A stretch of 64,000 nucleotides of DNA from Bauldia litoralis (GCF_900104485.1 NZ_FMXQ01000002.1:372001-436000), one strand, 5' to 3'. Positions 44,669 through 54,165 are shown, counted from the stretch's first letter. Made by a program: numbers and translations. Notes: generated from the sequence alone by a model not told the origin.

Positions 44669-45295
44669 TCAATCTTCCGGCGCGCATTCCGGATAAAGGT
44701 CGGCAGCGCCTTCCTGTGAGCACTTCTCGATCTGCTTCAAGGCCTCGGCGCCATGGTTGGCAGCTTCGTCGGTCAGCGCCTTGGTCTGGGATGCCGGCGG
44801 TTTCGGCGCCGAGCCGCCCTGCTTGGCGCGCAAGGCCTCGAGCTCGGCGATGATCTTCGCCCGCTCCTCCACCGGCAGCAGCGTACCGCCGGGCTGCGGC
44901 GGCACAACGTTGATGTTCGGATACTCGCCCGAGGCAGCCTTTGCCGGTGCAGGCACCGGGGCCTCGACCGGGATCGGCTCGGCCGGCGCTGCCGTCGTCG
45001 TGACGACCGGAACCGGCTCGGCCTTCACAGGAACAGGCACCGGCTTGACCGGCGCGGGCGCCGCCACGACCGGAGCGGGCGTCACCACGGGCGTCGCCGT
45101 GGCGGTCGCCGTCGGTGGCGCGGGCAGCGTCCCGGCGGCGCCGTCGGCGGCGGTCGCGCCATCGGGCGTCAGGAGCATCGGGTTGCCGGCCAAAGGTGCC
45201 GCCGGCTGAGAGAGATTGGTCGTCTGCACGCAAGCACTCAGACCCAGAGAGAGAACAAGCGAGGCCAGCGCCGCGAAGCTCCCCCGGGAGCGCAT
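44669..45295 (-). CDS. Pro/Ala/Val-rich lipoprotein
   Basis: A 208-residue predicted lipoprotein with lipobox LSAC (Cys near residue 23) after a hydrophobic signal. A long low-complexity region (about residues 60-125) rich in Pro, Ala, Val and Thr could extend across the periplasm. It is followed by EERAKIIAELEALRAKQGG and a C-terminal segment with two cysteines (KCSQEGAADLYPECAPED). I chose ATG 45295 because AGGA lies 5 bases upstream; 45301 is also possible. The C-terminal EELxxLRA segment is common in small alphaproteobacterial lipoproteins. The function is unknown. Confidence 0.75.
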   Translation of the reverse strand: MRSRGSFAALASLVLSLGLSACVQTTNLSQPAAPLAGNPMLLTPDGATAADGAAGTLPAPPTATATATPVVTPAPVVAAPAPVKPVPVPVKAEPVPVVTTTAAPAEPIPVEAPVPAPAKAASGEYPNINVVPPQPGGTLLPVEERAKIIAELEALRAKQGGSAPKPPASQTKALTDEAANHGAEALKQIEKCSQEGAADLYPECAPED

Positions 45296-45441
45296 CGCCA
45301 TCCTGCTTGCCTTGCAATGGTGGGTTGCTAGCGTGATCAAAGTGTTAAGACCGCCCGTTTAATCTATTACCATGCTGGACCATCGCGTCTTATTATGTCG
45401 AAAAAGCGGGTTTTGAGCGCGCCGTCTGGCGCTGGATACGT

Positions 45442-47250
45442 ATGAGCACGGATCAATTTCCCAAGGACGGTTACGGATTCCGGGACCCGGAAGCCTTCGC
45501 CCATAACCTCGCCCGCATCATGGAAGAAGCCGGCAAGGCCGCTTCCGCCTACCTTAAGCCCCGTGAAGAAGGCAAGGCCAGCTTTGATTTTGCCGACGGC
45601 GCCGGCGATATGGCCAAGGTTCTGTCGCGCGTCGCCGAATACTGGCTGTCCGATCCAGAGCGGACCGTAGCAGCGGAATCCACACTTGTTTCCAGCTACA
45701 TCGACCTCTGGTCGAATTCGCTCAAACGCATGATGGGCGAGCCGACCCGCCCGACGATCGAGCCGGAACCGGGCGACAAGCGCTTCGTCGACCCGCAATG
45801 GAGCGAGAACCAGTTCTTTGACTTCCTGAAGCAGTTCTACCTCGTCACCAGCCGCTGGGCGGTCGAGATGGCGGAGAATGCCCAGGACGGCGTCGACGAG
45901 CATACCCGCCAGAAGGCCGCCTTCTACACGCGCCAGATCGCCAATGCCCTCGCCCCGTCGAATTTCGTCCTGACCAACCCGGAACTGCTGCGCGAGACAC
46001 TGGAAACCAACGGCGAGAACCTCGTCCGCGGCATGCACATGCTGGCGGAGGATATCGAGGCGGGCCACGGCGACCTCAAGATCCGCCAGTCGAGCCCCGG
46101 CGATTTCCGTCTCGGCGAGAACCTCGCCACCACGCCGGGCAAGGTGATCCACCAGAACGGCCTCTGCCAGGTCATCCAGTATGCGCCGACCACCGACACC
46201 GTCCTCAAGCGGCCGCTGCTCATCGTGCCGCCGTGGATCAACAAGTTCTACATCCTCGATCTCACCCGCGAAAAATCCTTCATCCGCTGGTGCGTCGAGC
46301 AGGGGCACACGGTCTTCGTCATCTCCTGGGTCAATCCCGGCAAGGCGCATGCCCGCAAGAGCTTCGAGCATTACATGCGCGAGGGCGTCCTCGAGGCCGT
46401 CGATGTCGCGATGAAGGTGACCGGCGCCGATGGCGTCGACACCATCGGCTATTGCGTCGGCGGCACCATCCTGGCGGTCACCCTCGCCTGGATGGCGGCC
46501 AAGAAGGACGATCGCATCAAGACCGCGACCTTCTTCGCCACCCAGGTGGATTTCACCCATGCCGGCGACCTCAAGGTCTTCGTCGACGAGGAACAGATCG
46601 CCGATCTCGAATACAAGATGAAGATGCGCGGCTACCTCGAGGGCAAGACCATGTCGAGCGCCTTCAACATGCTGCGCGCCAACGACCTGATCTGGCCCTA
46701 CATCATCGGCAACTACATGAAGGGCAAGGAGCCGTCGGCCTTCGACCTGCTCTACTGGAACGCCGACGCCACCCGCATGCCGGCCGCCAACCACGCCTTC
46801 TACCTGCGCAACTGCTACCTGAAGAACAAGCTGGCCTCCGGCGAGATGGAGATTGCCGGCGTCCGGCTCGACCTCAGGAAGTGCAAGATTCCGATCTATA
46901 ATCTTGCCACCCGCGAGGACCACATCGCGCCGCCGCGCTCCGTTTTCTACGGCTCGTCCTTCTTCGGCGGCAAGGTCACCTTCGTGCTGACCGGGTCCGG
47001 CCATATCGCCGGCGTCATAAATCCGCCATCCCGGAACAAGTATCAGTACTGGACCGGCCCGGCGCCGAAGGGCGACGCCTATGACGCATGGGCCGCGAAG
47101 GCCAGGGAACATCCCGGTTCCTGGTGGCCCCACTGGCAGGCGTGGATCGAGAAGACCAATACGGTCCGGGTCAAGCCGCCGAAGATGGGCGCCGGCAAGT
47201 TCAAGCCGATCGAGGATGCACCGGGCAGTTATGTGAGGGTGAAGGCATGA
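45442..47250 (+). CDS. phaC: Class I poly(3-hydroxyalkanoate) synthase PhaC
   Basis: A 602-residue enzyme that polymerises hydroxyacyl-CoA into PHB granules. The N-terminal PhaC_N region has the typical SPDNFxx-like stretch (NFVLTNPELLRETLETNGENLVRGM). The lipase-like box GYCVGGT carries the catalytic Cys. The catalytic Asp is in NLATREDHIAPP and the His in GSGHIAGVINPP. Length and the PPWINKFYILDL motif fit class I. No phaA, phaB or phasin gene is adjacent. The stop overlaps the next gene by 4 bases. Confidence 0.95.
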   Translation: MSTDQFPKDGYGFRDPEAFAHNLARIMEEAGKAASAYLKPREEGKASFDFADGAGDMAKVLSRVAEYWLSDPERTVAAESTLVSSYIDLWSNSLKRMMGEPTRPTIEPEPGDKRFVDPQWSENQFFDFLKQFYLVTSRWAVEMAENAQDGVDEHTRQKAAFYTRQIANALAPSNFVLTNPELLRETLETNGENLVRGMHMLAEDIEAGHGDLKIRQSSPGDFRLGENLATTPGKVIHQNGLCQVIQYAPTTDTVLKRPLLIVPPWINKFYILDLTREKSFIRWCVEQGHTVFVISWVNPGKAHARKSFEHYMREGVLEAVDVAMKVTGADGVDTIGYCVGGTILAVTLAWMAAKKDDRIKTATFFATQVDFTHAGDLKVFVDEEQIADLEYKMKMRGYLEGKTMSSAFNMLRANDLIWPYIIGNYMKGKEPSAFDLLYWNADATRMPAANHAFYLRNCYLKNKLASGEMEIAGVRLDLRKCKIPIYNLATREDHIAPPRSVFYGSSFFGGKVTFVLTGSGHIAGVINPPSRNKYQYWTGPAPKGDAYDAWAAKAREHPGSWWPHWQAWIEKTNTVRVKPPKMGAGKFKPIEDAPGSYVRVKA

Positions 47251-47870
47251 GTATCGCGATTATCGGCGCTGGCGCCATGGGCAAGGGTCTGGCGCGACGG
47301 CTGGCGGCAGCCGGCGAAACGATCGTCCTGGCCGGGCGCGACAAGGACAAGGTGGCCGCGATCGCCGCCGATATCCCCGGCGATGTCACCGGCGCCTCGA
47401 TCGACCAGGCCGCGAACGCCGATGTCATCATTCTCGCCGTGCCTTATCCGGAAGCCGCCAACGCGCTGGCCGAAGCCGGCCCGCTCACCGGCAAGGTGCT
47501 GATCGACATCTCGAACCCGGTCGGCCCGGAATTATCTCTGGCGGTCGGCATGACCACCTCGGCCGCCGAGGAAATCCAGAAGCTGGTGCCACAGGCCCGC
47601 GTCGTCAAAGCCTTCAACACGGTCTTCGCCGAACTCCTGGACCTCAAGCTCAGCAAACCCGACACCCCGCCCCAGGTGATCTTCGCCGGCGATCACGAAT
47701 TCGCCAATCACCGGGTCGAAGCGCTGATCAAGGCGATCGGCTTCGAGCCGCTGGACGCCGGCCCGCTGAAGAACGCCCGATTCATCGAGCCGGTTGGCCT
47801 GATGATGATCCAGCTCGGCCACGGCCTCGGGCGCGGCAGCCGTATCGCCCCGCGCTTCGTCGAGTATTGA
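47247..47870 (+). CDS. NAD(P)-binding oxidoreductase of the F420-dependent NADP reductase-like family
   Basis: A 207-residue single-domain Rossmann protein. It begins IAIIGAGAMGKGLARRLAAAG and has AGRDKDK (specificity region), VIILAVPYP, and VLIDISNPVGPE. VVKAFNTVFAELL is diagnostic of the NpdG/YajQ-like NADPH:F420 oxidoreductase family, and RFIEPVGLMMIQLGHG is seen near the end. In bacteria without F420, members of this family act as flavin or iron reductases or are uncharacterised. It overlaps phaC (ATGA) and the next gene, so it is translationally coupled to both. Confidence 0.87.
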   Translation: MSIAIIGAGAMGKGLARRLAAAGETIVLAGRDKDKVAAIAADIPGDVTGASIDQAANADVIILAVPYPEAANALAEAGPLTGKVLIDISNPVGPELSLAVGMTTSAAEEIQKLVPQARVVKAFNTVFAELLDLKLSKPDTPPQVIFAGDHEFANHRVEALIKAIGFEPLDAGPLKNARFIEPVGLMMIQLGHGLGRGSRIAPRFVEY

Positions 47871-48439
47871 GCGCCGACGACCAGACGGCGCCTAGTGGCC
47901 TCGTCATCCGCGAGGCCAATGACAACGATGACGACGACGTGCTGGCGATCGAACGCCGCGCCTTTGGCCGCGACGACGAGGCGGAGCTGGTGCGCGACCT
48001 CCTGCGGGACCCCAGCGCCGCGCCACGCCTGTCGCTGCTGGCGTTCGAACGCACCCGCCCCGTCGGCCATCTCCTCTTGACCGCAGTGACCCTGGATGGC
48101 GCGGAGCAACCGGTCGCCGCAGCCCTGCTCGCGCCGCTGGCGGTCGTCCCCGAGGCGCAGAATCGCGGCTGCGGAAGCAGGCTGGTCGCGGATGGACTGG
48201 CGCGACTGGAAAGCCGCGGCGTCGGGCTCGTCTTCGTCCTCGGCCACCCGACTTACTATCCCCGCTTCGGCTTCACGCCGGCCGAACCGCTGGGCTTCGC
48301 GCCGCCCTACCCGATCCCGGCGAAGGATACCGACGCGTGGATGGTCCGATCCCTGCGCGACGGGCAACCGCCCGCCGCATCATCGGTGCGTGTCGCTGTC
48401 GCCGAGGCGCTGGCAAAGCCCGAATACTGGCGCGAATGA
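47867..48439 (+). CDS. GNAT-family N-acetyltransferase
   Basis: A 190-residue acetyltransferase of the YhbS type. VIREANDNDDDDVLAIERRAFG opens the fold. The acetyl-CoA loop is VVPEAQNRGCGSRLVADGLARL (Q/RxxGxG/A). VFVLGHPTYYPRFGFTPAEPLGF is the classic YhbS signature. Translation appears to start at TTG 47867, overlapping the stop of the upstream gene (TTGA). The substrate is unknown. It ends the phaC operon. Confidence 0.87.
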   Translation: MSADDQTAPSGLVIREANDNDDDDVLAIERRAFGRDDEAELVRDLLRDPSAAPRLSLLAFERTRPVGHLLLTAVTLDGAEQPVAAALLAPLAVVPEAQNRGCGSRLVADGLARLESRGVGLVFVLGHPTYYPRFGFTPAEPLGFAPPYPIPAKDTDAWMVRSLRDGQPPAASSVRVAVAEALAKPEYWRE

Positions 48440-48457
48440 GCCGGCCGGCGAACCCGC

Positions 48458-49021
48458 CTAGGTGACCGGCTCGTCTTCCTCGACGTGACCCGACGGAATC
48501 CCGTCGATGCTGACCAGGTTGTTGTCGCGCCGATAGCCGGCCAGGTCGTCCTGCGCTTCCGCCCAGTTGGGCATCGACGACCGCTCGCCCTTGTACTCGT
48601 ACGTCGGCACGCCGAAGCCGCAGGAGGTCTGCGCCGACTCGACGTCGAGCACGATGATCTGGCGGGCGGAGAGCGGCTCCTCGCCGTCGAAAGCCTCGGC
48701 CAGAACCTTGCGATAGTCGGCGCTGCCATGGGGCAGGATACGCCCATGGCCATAGAGCCGGAGGATGTTCGGCGGACCGGCGAAGGCGCAGAACATCATC
48801 GTCAGCCGCCCGTCGGCCCGGACATGGGCGGCGGTCTCGTTGCCGCTACCGGTCCAGTCCATGTACGCGACCGCGTTGGGCCCGAGCACCCGCAGCGCGT
48901 CGAGGCCCTTGGGCGATAGGTTGATCCGCGCCCCCTCCGCCGCCGTGGCAACGAAGAAGACGTGCTGCTCCTTGATGAACCGCTGAAGCTTCGGCTCAAC
49001 GCTGGTGTAGAATTTCGCCAT
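48458..49021 (-). CDS. Pyridoxamine 5'-phosphate oxidase-family (FMN split-barrel) protein
   Basis: A 187-residue flavin split-barrel protein. MAKFYTSVEPKLQRFIKEQHVFFVATA is the usual opening of this subgroup. It is followed by RINLSPKG, VAYMDWTGSGNETAAHV, and LTMMFCAFAGPPNILRLYGHGRI. The C-terminal SCGFGVPTYEYKGERSSMPNWA is also conserved. It is too divergent from PdxH to be the vitamin B6 enzyme; the cofactor is probably FMN or F420-like and the substrate is unknown. Confidence 0.87.
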   Translation of the reverse strand: MAKFYTSVEPKLQRFIKEQHVFFVATAAEGARINLSPKGLDALRVLGPNAVAYMDWTGSGNETAAHVRADGRLTMMFCAFAGPPNILRLYGHGRILPHGSADYRKVLAEAFDGEEPLSARQIIVLDVESAQTSCGFGVPTYEYKGERSSMPNWAEAQDDLAGYRRDNNLVSIDGIPSGHVEEDEPVT

Positions 49022-49032
49022 GCCGCCCGCCC

Positions 49033-50232
49033 CTAGCGCAACTGCGCCAGAAGTTCCTTGGTCGGGTAGGAATCGGCCGGCAGGCCCAACTTGAGCTGCA
49101 CCTCCTTGACCGCCGCCCGGGTCTGCTCGCCAATGATCCCGTCGACCTTGCCGACGTTGTAGCCCTTGCGGGCAAGGATCGTCTGCAGCTCGGCGGTTTC
49201 CTTGGCCGACAGGCTGTTGATCGGCCCGCTGCCGCGGCTGACCTTACCGGCGCCGGCCATGCGGGTGGCGAAATAGCCGGCGGTCGTCGTGTAGACCAGC
49301 GACGAGTTCCATTCGAGCAGATAGGCGAAGTTCGGATAGGCAAGGAAAGCCGGCCCGTTCTTGCCCATCGGCAGGAGCAGCGATGCCTCCAGCCCGTCCG
49401 AAGGCAGCGCCGAGCCGACGCCCTTCACCCCGGCCGCCACCCATTCGGAGCGCGGGAACTTGATCTTCAGGTCCGCCATCTCCCAGGGAAATTCCTTGGG
49501 CACGGTGACTTCCTGCAGCCACGGCTCGCCGCGACGCCAGCCGATGCTCGACAGGTAGTTGGCCGCCGAGGCCAGCGCGTCCGGCGTGCTCTTCAGGAGG
49601 TCGACCCGGCCATTGCCGTCGAAATCGACGCCGTAGTCATAGTAATGCGACGGCAGGAACTGGAGCTGCCCCATCTCGCCGGCCCACGGGCCGCGCATCT
49701 GCGCCGGGGTCAGGTCGCCGCGGTCGATGATCTTGAGCGCTGCGATCAACTGCTCGCGAAACAGCTCCGGCCGCCGGCAGTCATAGGCCAGCGTCGCCAG
49801 CGAGTTGAGCGTCGACCCGTCGCCGATCACAGCCCCGAAGTCGGTTTCCAGCCCCCAGAAGGCGGCGATCACCTGCGCCGGGACGCCGTATTTCTGCTCG
49901 ATCTGCTGGAAGGTCTTGCCGTATTTCTTGATCTGCCCCGGACCCTGCTTGACCCGGTACTGCTCGACCATGCGGTCGGAGAATTCGAGGAAGGTCTGGG
50001 CAAAGACGCCCTGCGCCCGGTCCTTGTTGACGATGCTCTGGTCGAACTGGACGCCGCCCAGCCCGGCCTGGATCGCCTGGTTGGAAACCCCGGCTTTGGC
50101 CGCTTCCTGGGCCACGCCCTGCACCCAGGCGTTGAAGTTGGGCTCCTTGTGGCAGCCGGCTGCGAGTGCCGGCGTCGCGGCGAGTGTCACGGCAACGGCG
50201 GCAGCCGCGGCAAGTCTGGCGGTCGAAATCAT
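49033..50232 (-). CDS. Lytic murein transglycosylase (MltB family) with peptidoglycan-binding domain
   Basis: A 399-residue periplasmic enzyme with a signal peptide (ISTARLAAAAAVAVTLAATPALA). The SLT_2 domain has FLEFSDRMVEQYRVKQGP, and its catalytic Glu is in AFWGLETDFGAVIGDG. MRGPWAGEMGQLQFLPSHYYDYGVDFDGNGRVDL follows. The C-terminal peptidoglycan-binding domain (about 330-399) has ETAELQTILARKGYNVGKVDGIIGEQTRAAVKEVQ. It cleaves glycan strands to 1,6-anhydro ends during wall turnover. ATG 50232 begins the signal peptide. There is no lipobox, so this is a soluble form. Confidence 0.92.
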   Translation of the reverse strand: MISTARLAAAAAVAVTLAATPALAAGCHKEPNFNAWVQGVAQEAAKAGVSNQAIQAGLGGVQFDQSIVNKDRAQGVFAQTFLEFSDRMVEQYRVKQGPGQIKKYGKTFQQIEQKYGVPAQVIAAFWGLETDFGAVIGDGSTLNSLATLAYDCRRPELFREQLIAALKIIDRGDLTPAQMRGPWAGEMGQLQFLPSHYYDYGVDFDGNGRVDLLKSTPDALASAANYLSSIGWRRGEPWLQEVTVPKEFPWEMADLKIKFPRSEWVAAGVKGVGSALPSDGLEASLLLPMGKNGPAFLAYPNFAYLLEWNSSLVYTTTAGYFATRMAGAGKVSRGSGPINSLSAKETAELQTILARKGYNVGKVDGIIGEQTRAAVKEVQLKLGLPADSYPTKELLAQLR

Positions 50233-50329
50233 GGTGGCCTTGGTCTCCGCTGATCGAGTCATCCCCGAGGGCGGGACTATAGGGCGACCGCCCGCCCGGG
50301 CAAACTCCCCCGAGCGGACGGCCCCTGCC

Positions 50330-51529
50330 CTATTCCGCCGGCTGGGCGGCGAGGTCGCCACGCAGCGTCAGGCGGGCCAGCGCATAGGCGCCGACGCCGC
50401 AAGCCGCGATCGCCGTCACCATCGGCATGGTCGTCCCGTCGAAGAAGACGCTGACGATGACGATCGCCACCGCGCCGGCCAGCATCTGCAGCGTCCCGCC
50501 CAGCGCCGACGCCATGCCGGCGATCGGCCCGTGCTCCTCGAGCGCCAGCACCATGGTCGTCGGGATGACGAGGCCGAGGAAGGCGAAGGCGCAGAACAGC
50601 AGCGCCATCAGCACGGCAAGGCTGTCGGCGCCGGCCACCGTCACCGCGAAGAGCAGGACGGTGAAGCTGGCATAGCCGAGGGTGGCGGTCGTCACCACGC
50701 GCAGCATGCCGAAGCGGCCCGCCAGCCAGCCGGCCATCTGCGACGCGCCGAAGAAGCCGACCGCGTTGAGCGAGAAGGCCAGCCCATACTCGATCGGCGT
50801 CAGGCCGAAATGCTCGATATAGACGAAGGACGACGTCGCGATGAAGGCGAAGAAGCTGGCAAATCCCAGCCCGCCGATGAAGGTCAGCCCCAGGAACCGC
50901 CCGTGCCGCAGCAACAGGCCGAAGCCGTCAACGAGGCTCCTGACGCTGACGCGGATGCGCTCCGCCGGCGGCCGCGTTTCGGGCTGGAAGACGGCCAGCA
51001 TGAACAGCCCGAGCACCGCCGCGATCGAGACGAGCACGAACACCGAGCGCCATCCGAACTCGCCGATCAGCAGCGCGCCGGCCAGCGGCGCGAGGATCGG
51101 CGAGATGCTGATCACCAGCATCACCAGCGCCATCAGCCGCGTCGCCTCGGCGCCGGTATACATGTCGCGGATAATCGCCCGCGGGATCACCATGACCGAG
51201 GCCGCGCCGATGCCCTGGACGACGCGGAAGGCGATCAGCCAGCCGATGTCCCCGGCCAGCGTGCAGCCGATGCTGCCCGCCAGAAAGACCGCTAGCCCGA
51301 AATAGAGCGGCGGCTTGCGGCCGACCATGTCGGACACCGGACCGTAGACGATCTGGCAGACACCGAAGGCGACGAAGAACACCATCAGCGTCATCTGCGT
51401 CGCCGCGGTCGAGGCCCCCAGATCGGAGGAGATCGCCGGCAGCGCCGGAATATACATGTCGATGGCGAAGGGGCCGGCCGCCGACAGCAGGCCGAGCACC
51501 AGCGCGCTCTTGAAAAAGCTCTTTTGCAT
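50330..51529 (-). CDS. Bcr/CflA-type MFS multidrug efflux transporter
   Basis: A 399-residue, twelve-segment transporter of the DHA1 Bcr/CflA group. The start FFKSALVLGLLSAAGPFAIDMYIPALP has the motif-D1-like AIDMYLPALP string diagnostic of this group. Motif A reads GPVSDMVGRKPPLYFG, and AFRVVQGIGAASVMVIPRAIIRDM is also typical. LAPLAGALLIGEFGWRSVF is in segment 5. ATG 51529 lies 7-8 bases after a GAAAGAG sequence. Substrates cannot be predicted; relatives export bicyclomycin, chloramphenicol or sulfathiazole. Confidence 0.9.
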   Translation of the reverse strand: MQKSFFKSALVLGLLSAAGPFAIDMYIPALPAISSDLGASTAATQMTLMVFFVAFGVCQIVYGPVSDMVGRKPPLYFGLAVFLAGSIGCTLAGDIGWLIAFRVVQGIGAASVMVIPRAIIRDMYTGAEATRLMALVMLVISISPILAPLAGALLIGEFGWRSVFVLVSIAAVLGLFMLAVFQPETRPPAERIRVSVRSLVDGFGLLLRHGRFLGLTFIGGLGFASFFAFIATSSFVYIEHFGLTPIEYGLAFSLNAVGFFGASQMAGWLAGRFGMLRVVTTATLGYASFTVLLFAVTVAGADSLAVLMALLFCAFAFLGLVIPTTMVLALEEHGPIAGMASALGGTLQMLAGAVAIVIVSVFFDGTTMPMVTAIAACGVGAYALARLTLRGDLAAQPAE

Positions 51530-51771
51530 CACATTGCTCTTTCCAAAAGTGAAGCGGAGCGGCCGCCGGGAGGATGGTGACCGCGAGTCCGCTTTTCTAC
51601 CTCTTGTGTGACTCAGGATTGTCAGGAGCGACAAGTGATCGCTTTCACGCACCTGCCATGTTCAGGACGAATGGCCCCACCGGTTCTCGACATCGCTCCG
51701 CACTTTTCCTTCGAACAGGCCGCTTCACCTGCCGCTTCCCGGTGGACCGGCCGATCGACCCGGCGCCGGCG
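51530..51771. other. Gap between MFS and EamA genes
   Basis: About 240 bases without a convincing gene. It contains the MFS promoter region and the trailer of the EamA gene. Open frames here lack ribosome sites and family similarity. Confidence 0.4.
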
Positions 51772-52206
51772 TCAGATCCGCAGCGTCACCAGCAAGGCCC
51801 CGCCGGCGATCAGCAGGATGCCCAGCCAATTCGCCCAGTTGAGCTGTTCGCCGAGAAAGGCCACCCCGAACACCGCCACCAGCACGACGCTCAGCTTGTC
51901 GATCGGCGCGACCTGAGACGCGTTGCCGAGCTTCATCGCCCGGAAATAGCAAAGCCATGAGGCCCCGGTCGCCAGCCCGGACAGGATTAGGAACAGGTAT
52001 GTCCGGCGGCTGATCGACCCCAGCGGCTGCGTTTCGCCCAGCGCCAGGACAAGCCCGGCCAACACCACGAGGATCACCACCGTCCGGATCAGCGTCGCGA
52101 AGTCCGAATTGACGTTCTCGACCCCGACCTTGGCGAAGATCGCCGTCAGCGCCGCGAACACGGCCGAGAGTATCGCCCACACCTGCCAGCTACCGGTTAT
52201 CGCCAT
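51772..52206 (-). CDS. Half-length EamA-type membrane transporter
   Basis: A 144-residue protein with four or five membrane segments, equal to one EamA domain. It shows WAILSAVFAALTAIFAKVGVENVNSDFATLIRT and GLATGASWLCYFRAMKLGNASQVAPIDKLSVVLVAVFGVAFLGEQLNWANWLGILLIAGGALLV. Most DMT transporters carry two such domains. Single-domain members like this (related to E. coli YicL/RhaT-like halves) work as dimers. ATG 52206 was preferred over 52215. The substrate is unknown. Confidence 0.87.
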   Translation of the reverse strand: MAITGSWQVWAILSAVFAALTAIFAKVGVENVNSDFATLIRTVVILVVLAGLVLALGETQPLGSISRRTYLFLILSGLATGASWLCYFRAMKLGNASQVAPIDKLSVVLVAVFGVAFLGEQLNWANWLGILLIAGGALLVTLRI

Positions 52207-52418
52207 CGTCGTCACTCCTGCCTTGCCGAGTTGATATCCGAAGCAGAAAGCGTGAATTTATCTATCCGGGCTTGAGTAAAAATCAAAGAAAATGTCGCCA
52301 GAAGGCTAGGAATAAGATTACGAGCCGAGCTGGATTTGCGATATCACTGCCATGACTAGGCTTCACCTTCCCGTTGTTGCGGGATGAACCAGGACCAAAA
52401 AAGACCAGGGGAGTGAAC
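52207..52418. other. AT-rich divergent promoter region
   Basis: This gap between the EamA gene and the secreted protein cluster is notably AT-rich around 52250-52340 and probably carries both promoters. I could not assign boxes reliably. Confidence 0.4.
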
Positions 52419-52988
52419 GTGACTCAGATCATACGTCTTGCAGCATTATCTGGGTTTGTTGCCGTCATGGCGCTCTCACCCTTCCCTGCCGGCGCGGATG
52501 ACAACAAGGCAGGAGCCGCCGCCGCGGCTATCGTCGGCGCAGCCGCCATACTCGGAATCGCCGCCCTCGCGCATCACGACGATCATCACAAGAACGGTCA
52601 ACACCATTCCGACGAGAAGGCCGAAGCCAAGTACGAGCGCGGTTACAATGACGGCCTCTATAATGCGCCCTATCACGGAGCGGGGGCGGATCAGGCCTAT
52701 CGCAATGGCTACGACGCCGGTGTGACCGAGCGCCGCAACCGCATGGCGCACAACCGAGATCACGAATGGCAGGCCGACCAGCATAGCGCGCCGCGACTGG
52801 CGATGCGCGCCTGCGTCGGCGAAGCGTCGGCCAAATGGAACCGCCGCCCGACGGACATCGTCCCGGTCAAGTCGCGGAAGATTGGCGGCGACGATTATCT
52901 CGTCCAGGTGGCGGCCGGGCATCGCTCCGGCAAATGCGAGGTGAGTGGCAATGGGCGTGTCTATCTTCTGGAAAACGGCAAGATCTGA
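52419..52988 (+). CDS. Secreted His/Tyr/Gly-rich hypothetical protein
   Basis: A 189-residue periplasmic protein. The signal peptide (about 25 residues) ends FPAGA. A hydrophobic Ala-rich stretch AAAAAIVGAAAILGIAALA follows, then a His-rich patch (HHDDHHKNGQHH). Two Y-x-x-G-Y/x-x-G repeats (YERGYNDGLYN and YRNGYDAGV) come next. A C-terminal domain has two cysteines (MRACVGEASAKW and KCEVSG) and resembles the small DUF-type lid found in many alphaproteobacterial envelope proteins. GTG 52419 is the likely start behind AGGGGAG. It is followed by two more secreted proteins. The function is unknown; metal binding is possible. Confidence 0.7.
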   Translation: MTQIIRLAALSGFVAVMALSPFPAGADDNKAGAAAAAIVGAAAILGIAALAHHDDHHKNGQHHSDEKAEAKYERGYNDGLYNAPYHGAGADQAYRNGYDAGVTERRNRMAHNRDHEWQADQHSAPRLAMRACVGEASAKWNRRPTDIVPVKSRKIGGDDYLVQVAAGHRSGKCEVSGNGRVYLLENGKI

Positions 52989-53061
52989 CATAGCCGGTCG
53001 GCCATCCCGGATATCGCCCGAGTACGTGCATTGGACCAATCAACCCCCGAGGAGTGACGAA

Positions 53062-54165
53062 ATGAACTTCGCCAAACGACCTAGCCGCCGCGTCATCATT
53101 GGAGGATTTGCCGCGACGGCAGGCCTGGCGATCGTCGAACGGCACCTCATCGGCTCCGCGCTGGCTGGCCTCGTCTCCGACCCGACCAATCTCCAGACCG
53201 GCGATTTCACCTGGCAGCCCGAGCGCTCGCCGAGTGGCCCCGTGGCGATCATCGTCTCGCTGCCCGAGCAGCAGGTCTATGTCTATCGCAACGGCGTGGA
53301 GATCGCCGTTTCCACCTGTTCGACCGGCAAGCCAGGCCACAGCACGCCGACCGGGGTGTTCACGATCCTTCAGAAGGACAAGCACCACCACTCGAGCACC
53401 TACAACAACGCGCCCATGCCGAACATGAACCGGCTGACCTGGGGCGGCATCGCGTTGCACGCCGGCAAGCTCCCCGGCTATCCCGCCTCGCATGGCTGCG
53501 TCCGGCTGCCGATGGAGTTTTCAGAACTGCTGTTCAGCGTTACTCATCTCGGCACGCCGGTGATCATCGCCAACGCCCATTCGGCGCCCGCCGACGTCGT
53601 CCATCCCGGCCAGATCCTGTCCGCCGATGCCCGGGCCGAGTTCGCGCATGTCGAGGACACCAAGGCGAAGACGCCGGAGGCCGCCCACCCGGTCTCCCAG
53701 GTCGCCGCGGCATCTGAGGTTCCCACTCCGCGCATCAATCCGCGGGATGAAGCGCCGGCCGAGCCGGCGGTCGCCGAGGTTGTGCCAGCGACAGCCATCC
53801 TCGTATCGAGCGTCGATCAACGCATCATCGTCATGGACAACGGCGAAATCGTTGCGGAAGGCACGGCGACAATCGAGCAGCCCGACGATCCCCTCGGCCA
53901 TCACGTCTTCGTCCTGTCCGACGTCAACGACACCGACGATCATCTGCATTGGCACACATTCGGCTACCAGCACGAGATTGGCCCGGATGCCGACGCCGCC
54001 GACCTCGACACGATCCATCGCATCAAGGGCGAGCATTCCGTGATCGAGGCGATCCGGACCCGGATGCACCCCGGCACCATCATGGTCACGGTCGATCAAC
54101 CGCTGCACGAAGATACGCGATCGGTCCGGGACTTCACGGTCATCACGACGGAGGATGTCGGCTAG
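53062..54165 (+). CDS. L,D-transpeptidase (YkuD domain), Tat-type signal
   Basis: A 367-residue enzyme. RPSRRVIIGGFAATAGLAIVE resembles a twin-arginine signal. The YkuD domain (about residues 60-175) has VAIIVSLPEQQVYVYRNGVEI, STGKPGHSTPTGVFTI and the catalytic HGCVRLP within GYPASHGCVRLPMEF. These enzymes make 3-3 peptidoglycan cross-links or attach proteins to the wall. A second part of about 190 residues, with ATAILVSSVDQRIIVMDNGEIVAEG, looks like a decayed or structural second YkuD-like repeat without the Cys motif. ATG 53062 follows GAGGAG. It lies between two other secreted proteins. Confidence 0.88.
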   Translation: MNFAKRPSRRVIIGGFAATAGLAIVERHLIGSALAGLVSDPTNLQTGDFTWQPERSPSGPVAIIVSLPEQQVYVYRNGVEIAVSTCSTGKPGHSTPTGVFTILQKDKHHHSSTYNNAPMPNMNRLTWGGIALHAGKLPGYPASHGCVRLPMEFSELLFSVTHLGTPVIIANAHSAPADVVHPGQILSADARAEFAHVEDTKAKTPEAAHPVSQVAAASEVPTPRINPRDEAPAEPAVAEVVPATAILVSSVDQRIIVMDNGEIVAEGTATIEQPDDPLGHHVFVLSDVNDTDDHLHWHTFGYQHEIGPDADAADLDTIHRIKGEHSVIEAIRTRMHPGTIMVTVDQPLHEDTRSVRDFTVITTEDVG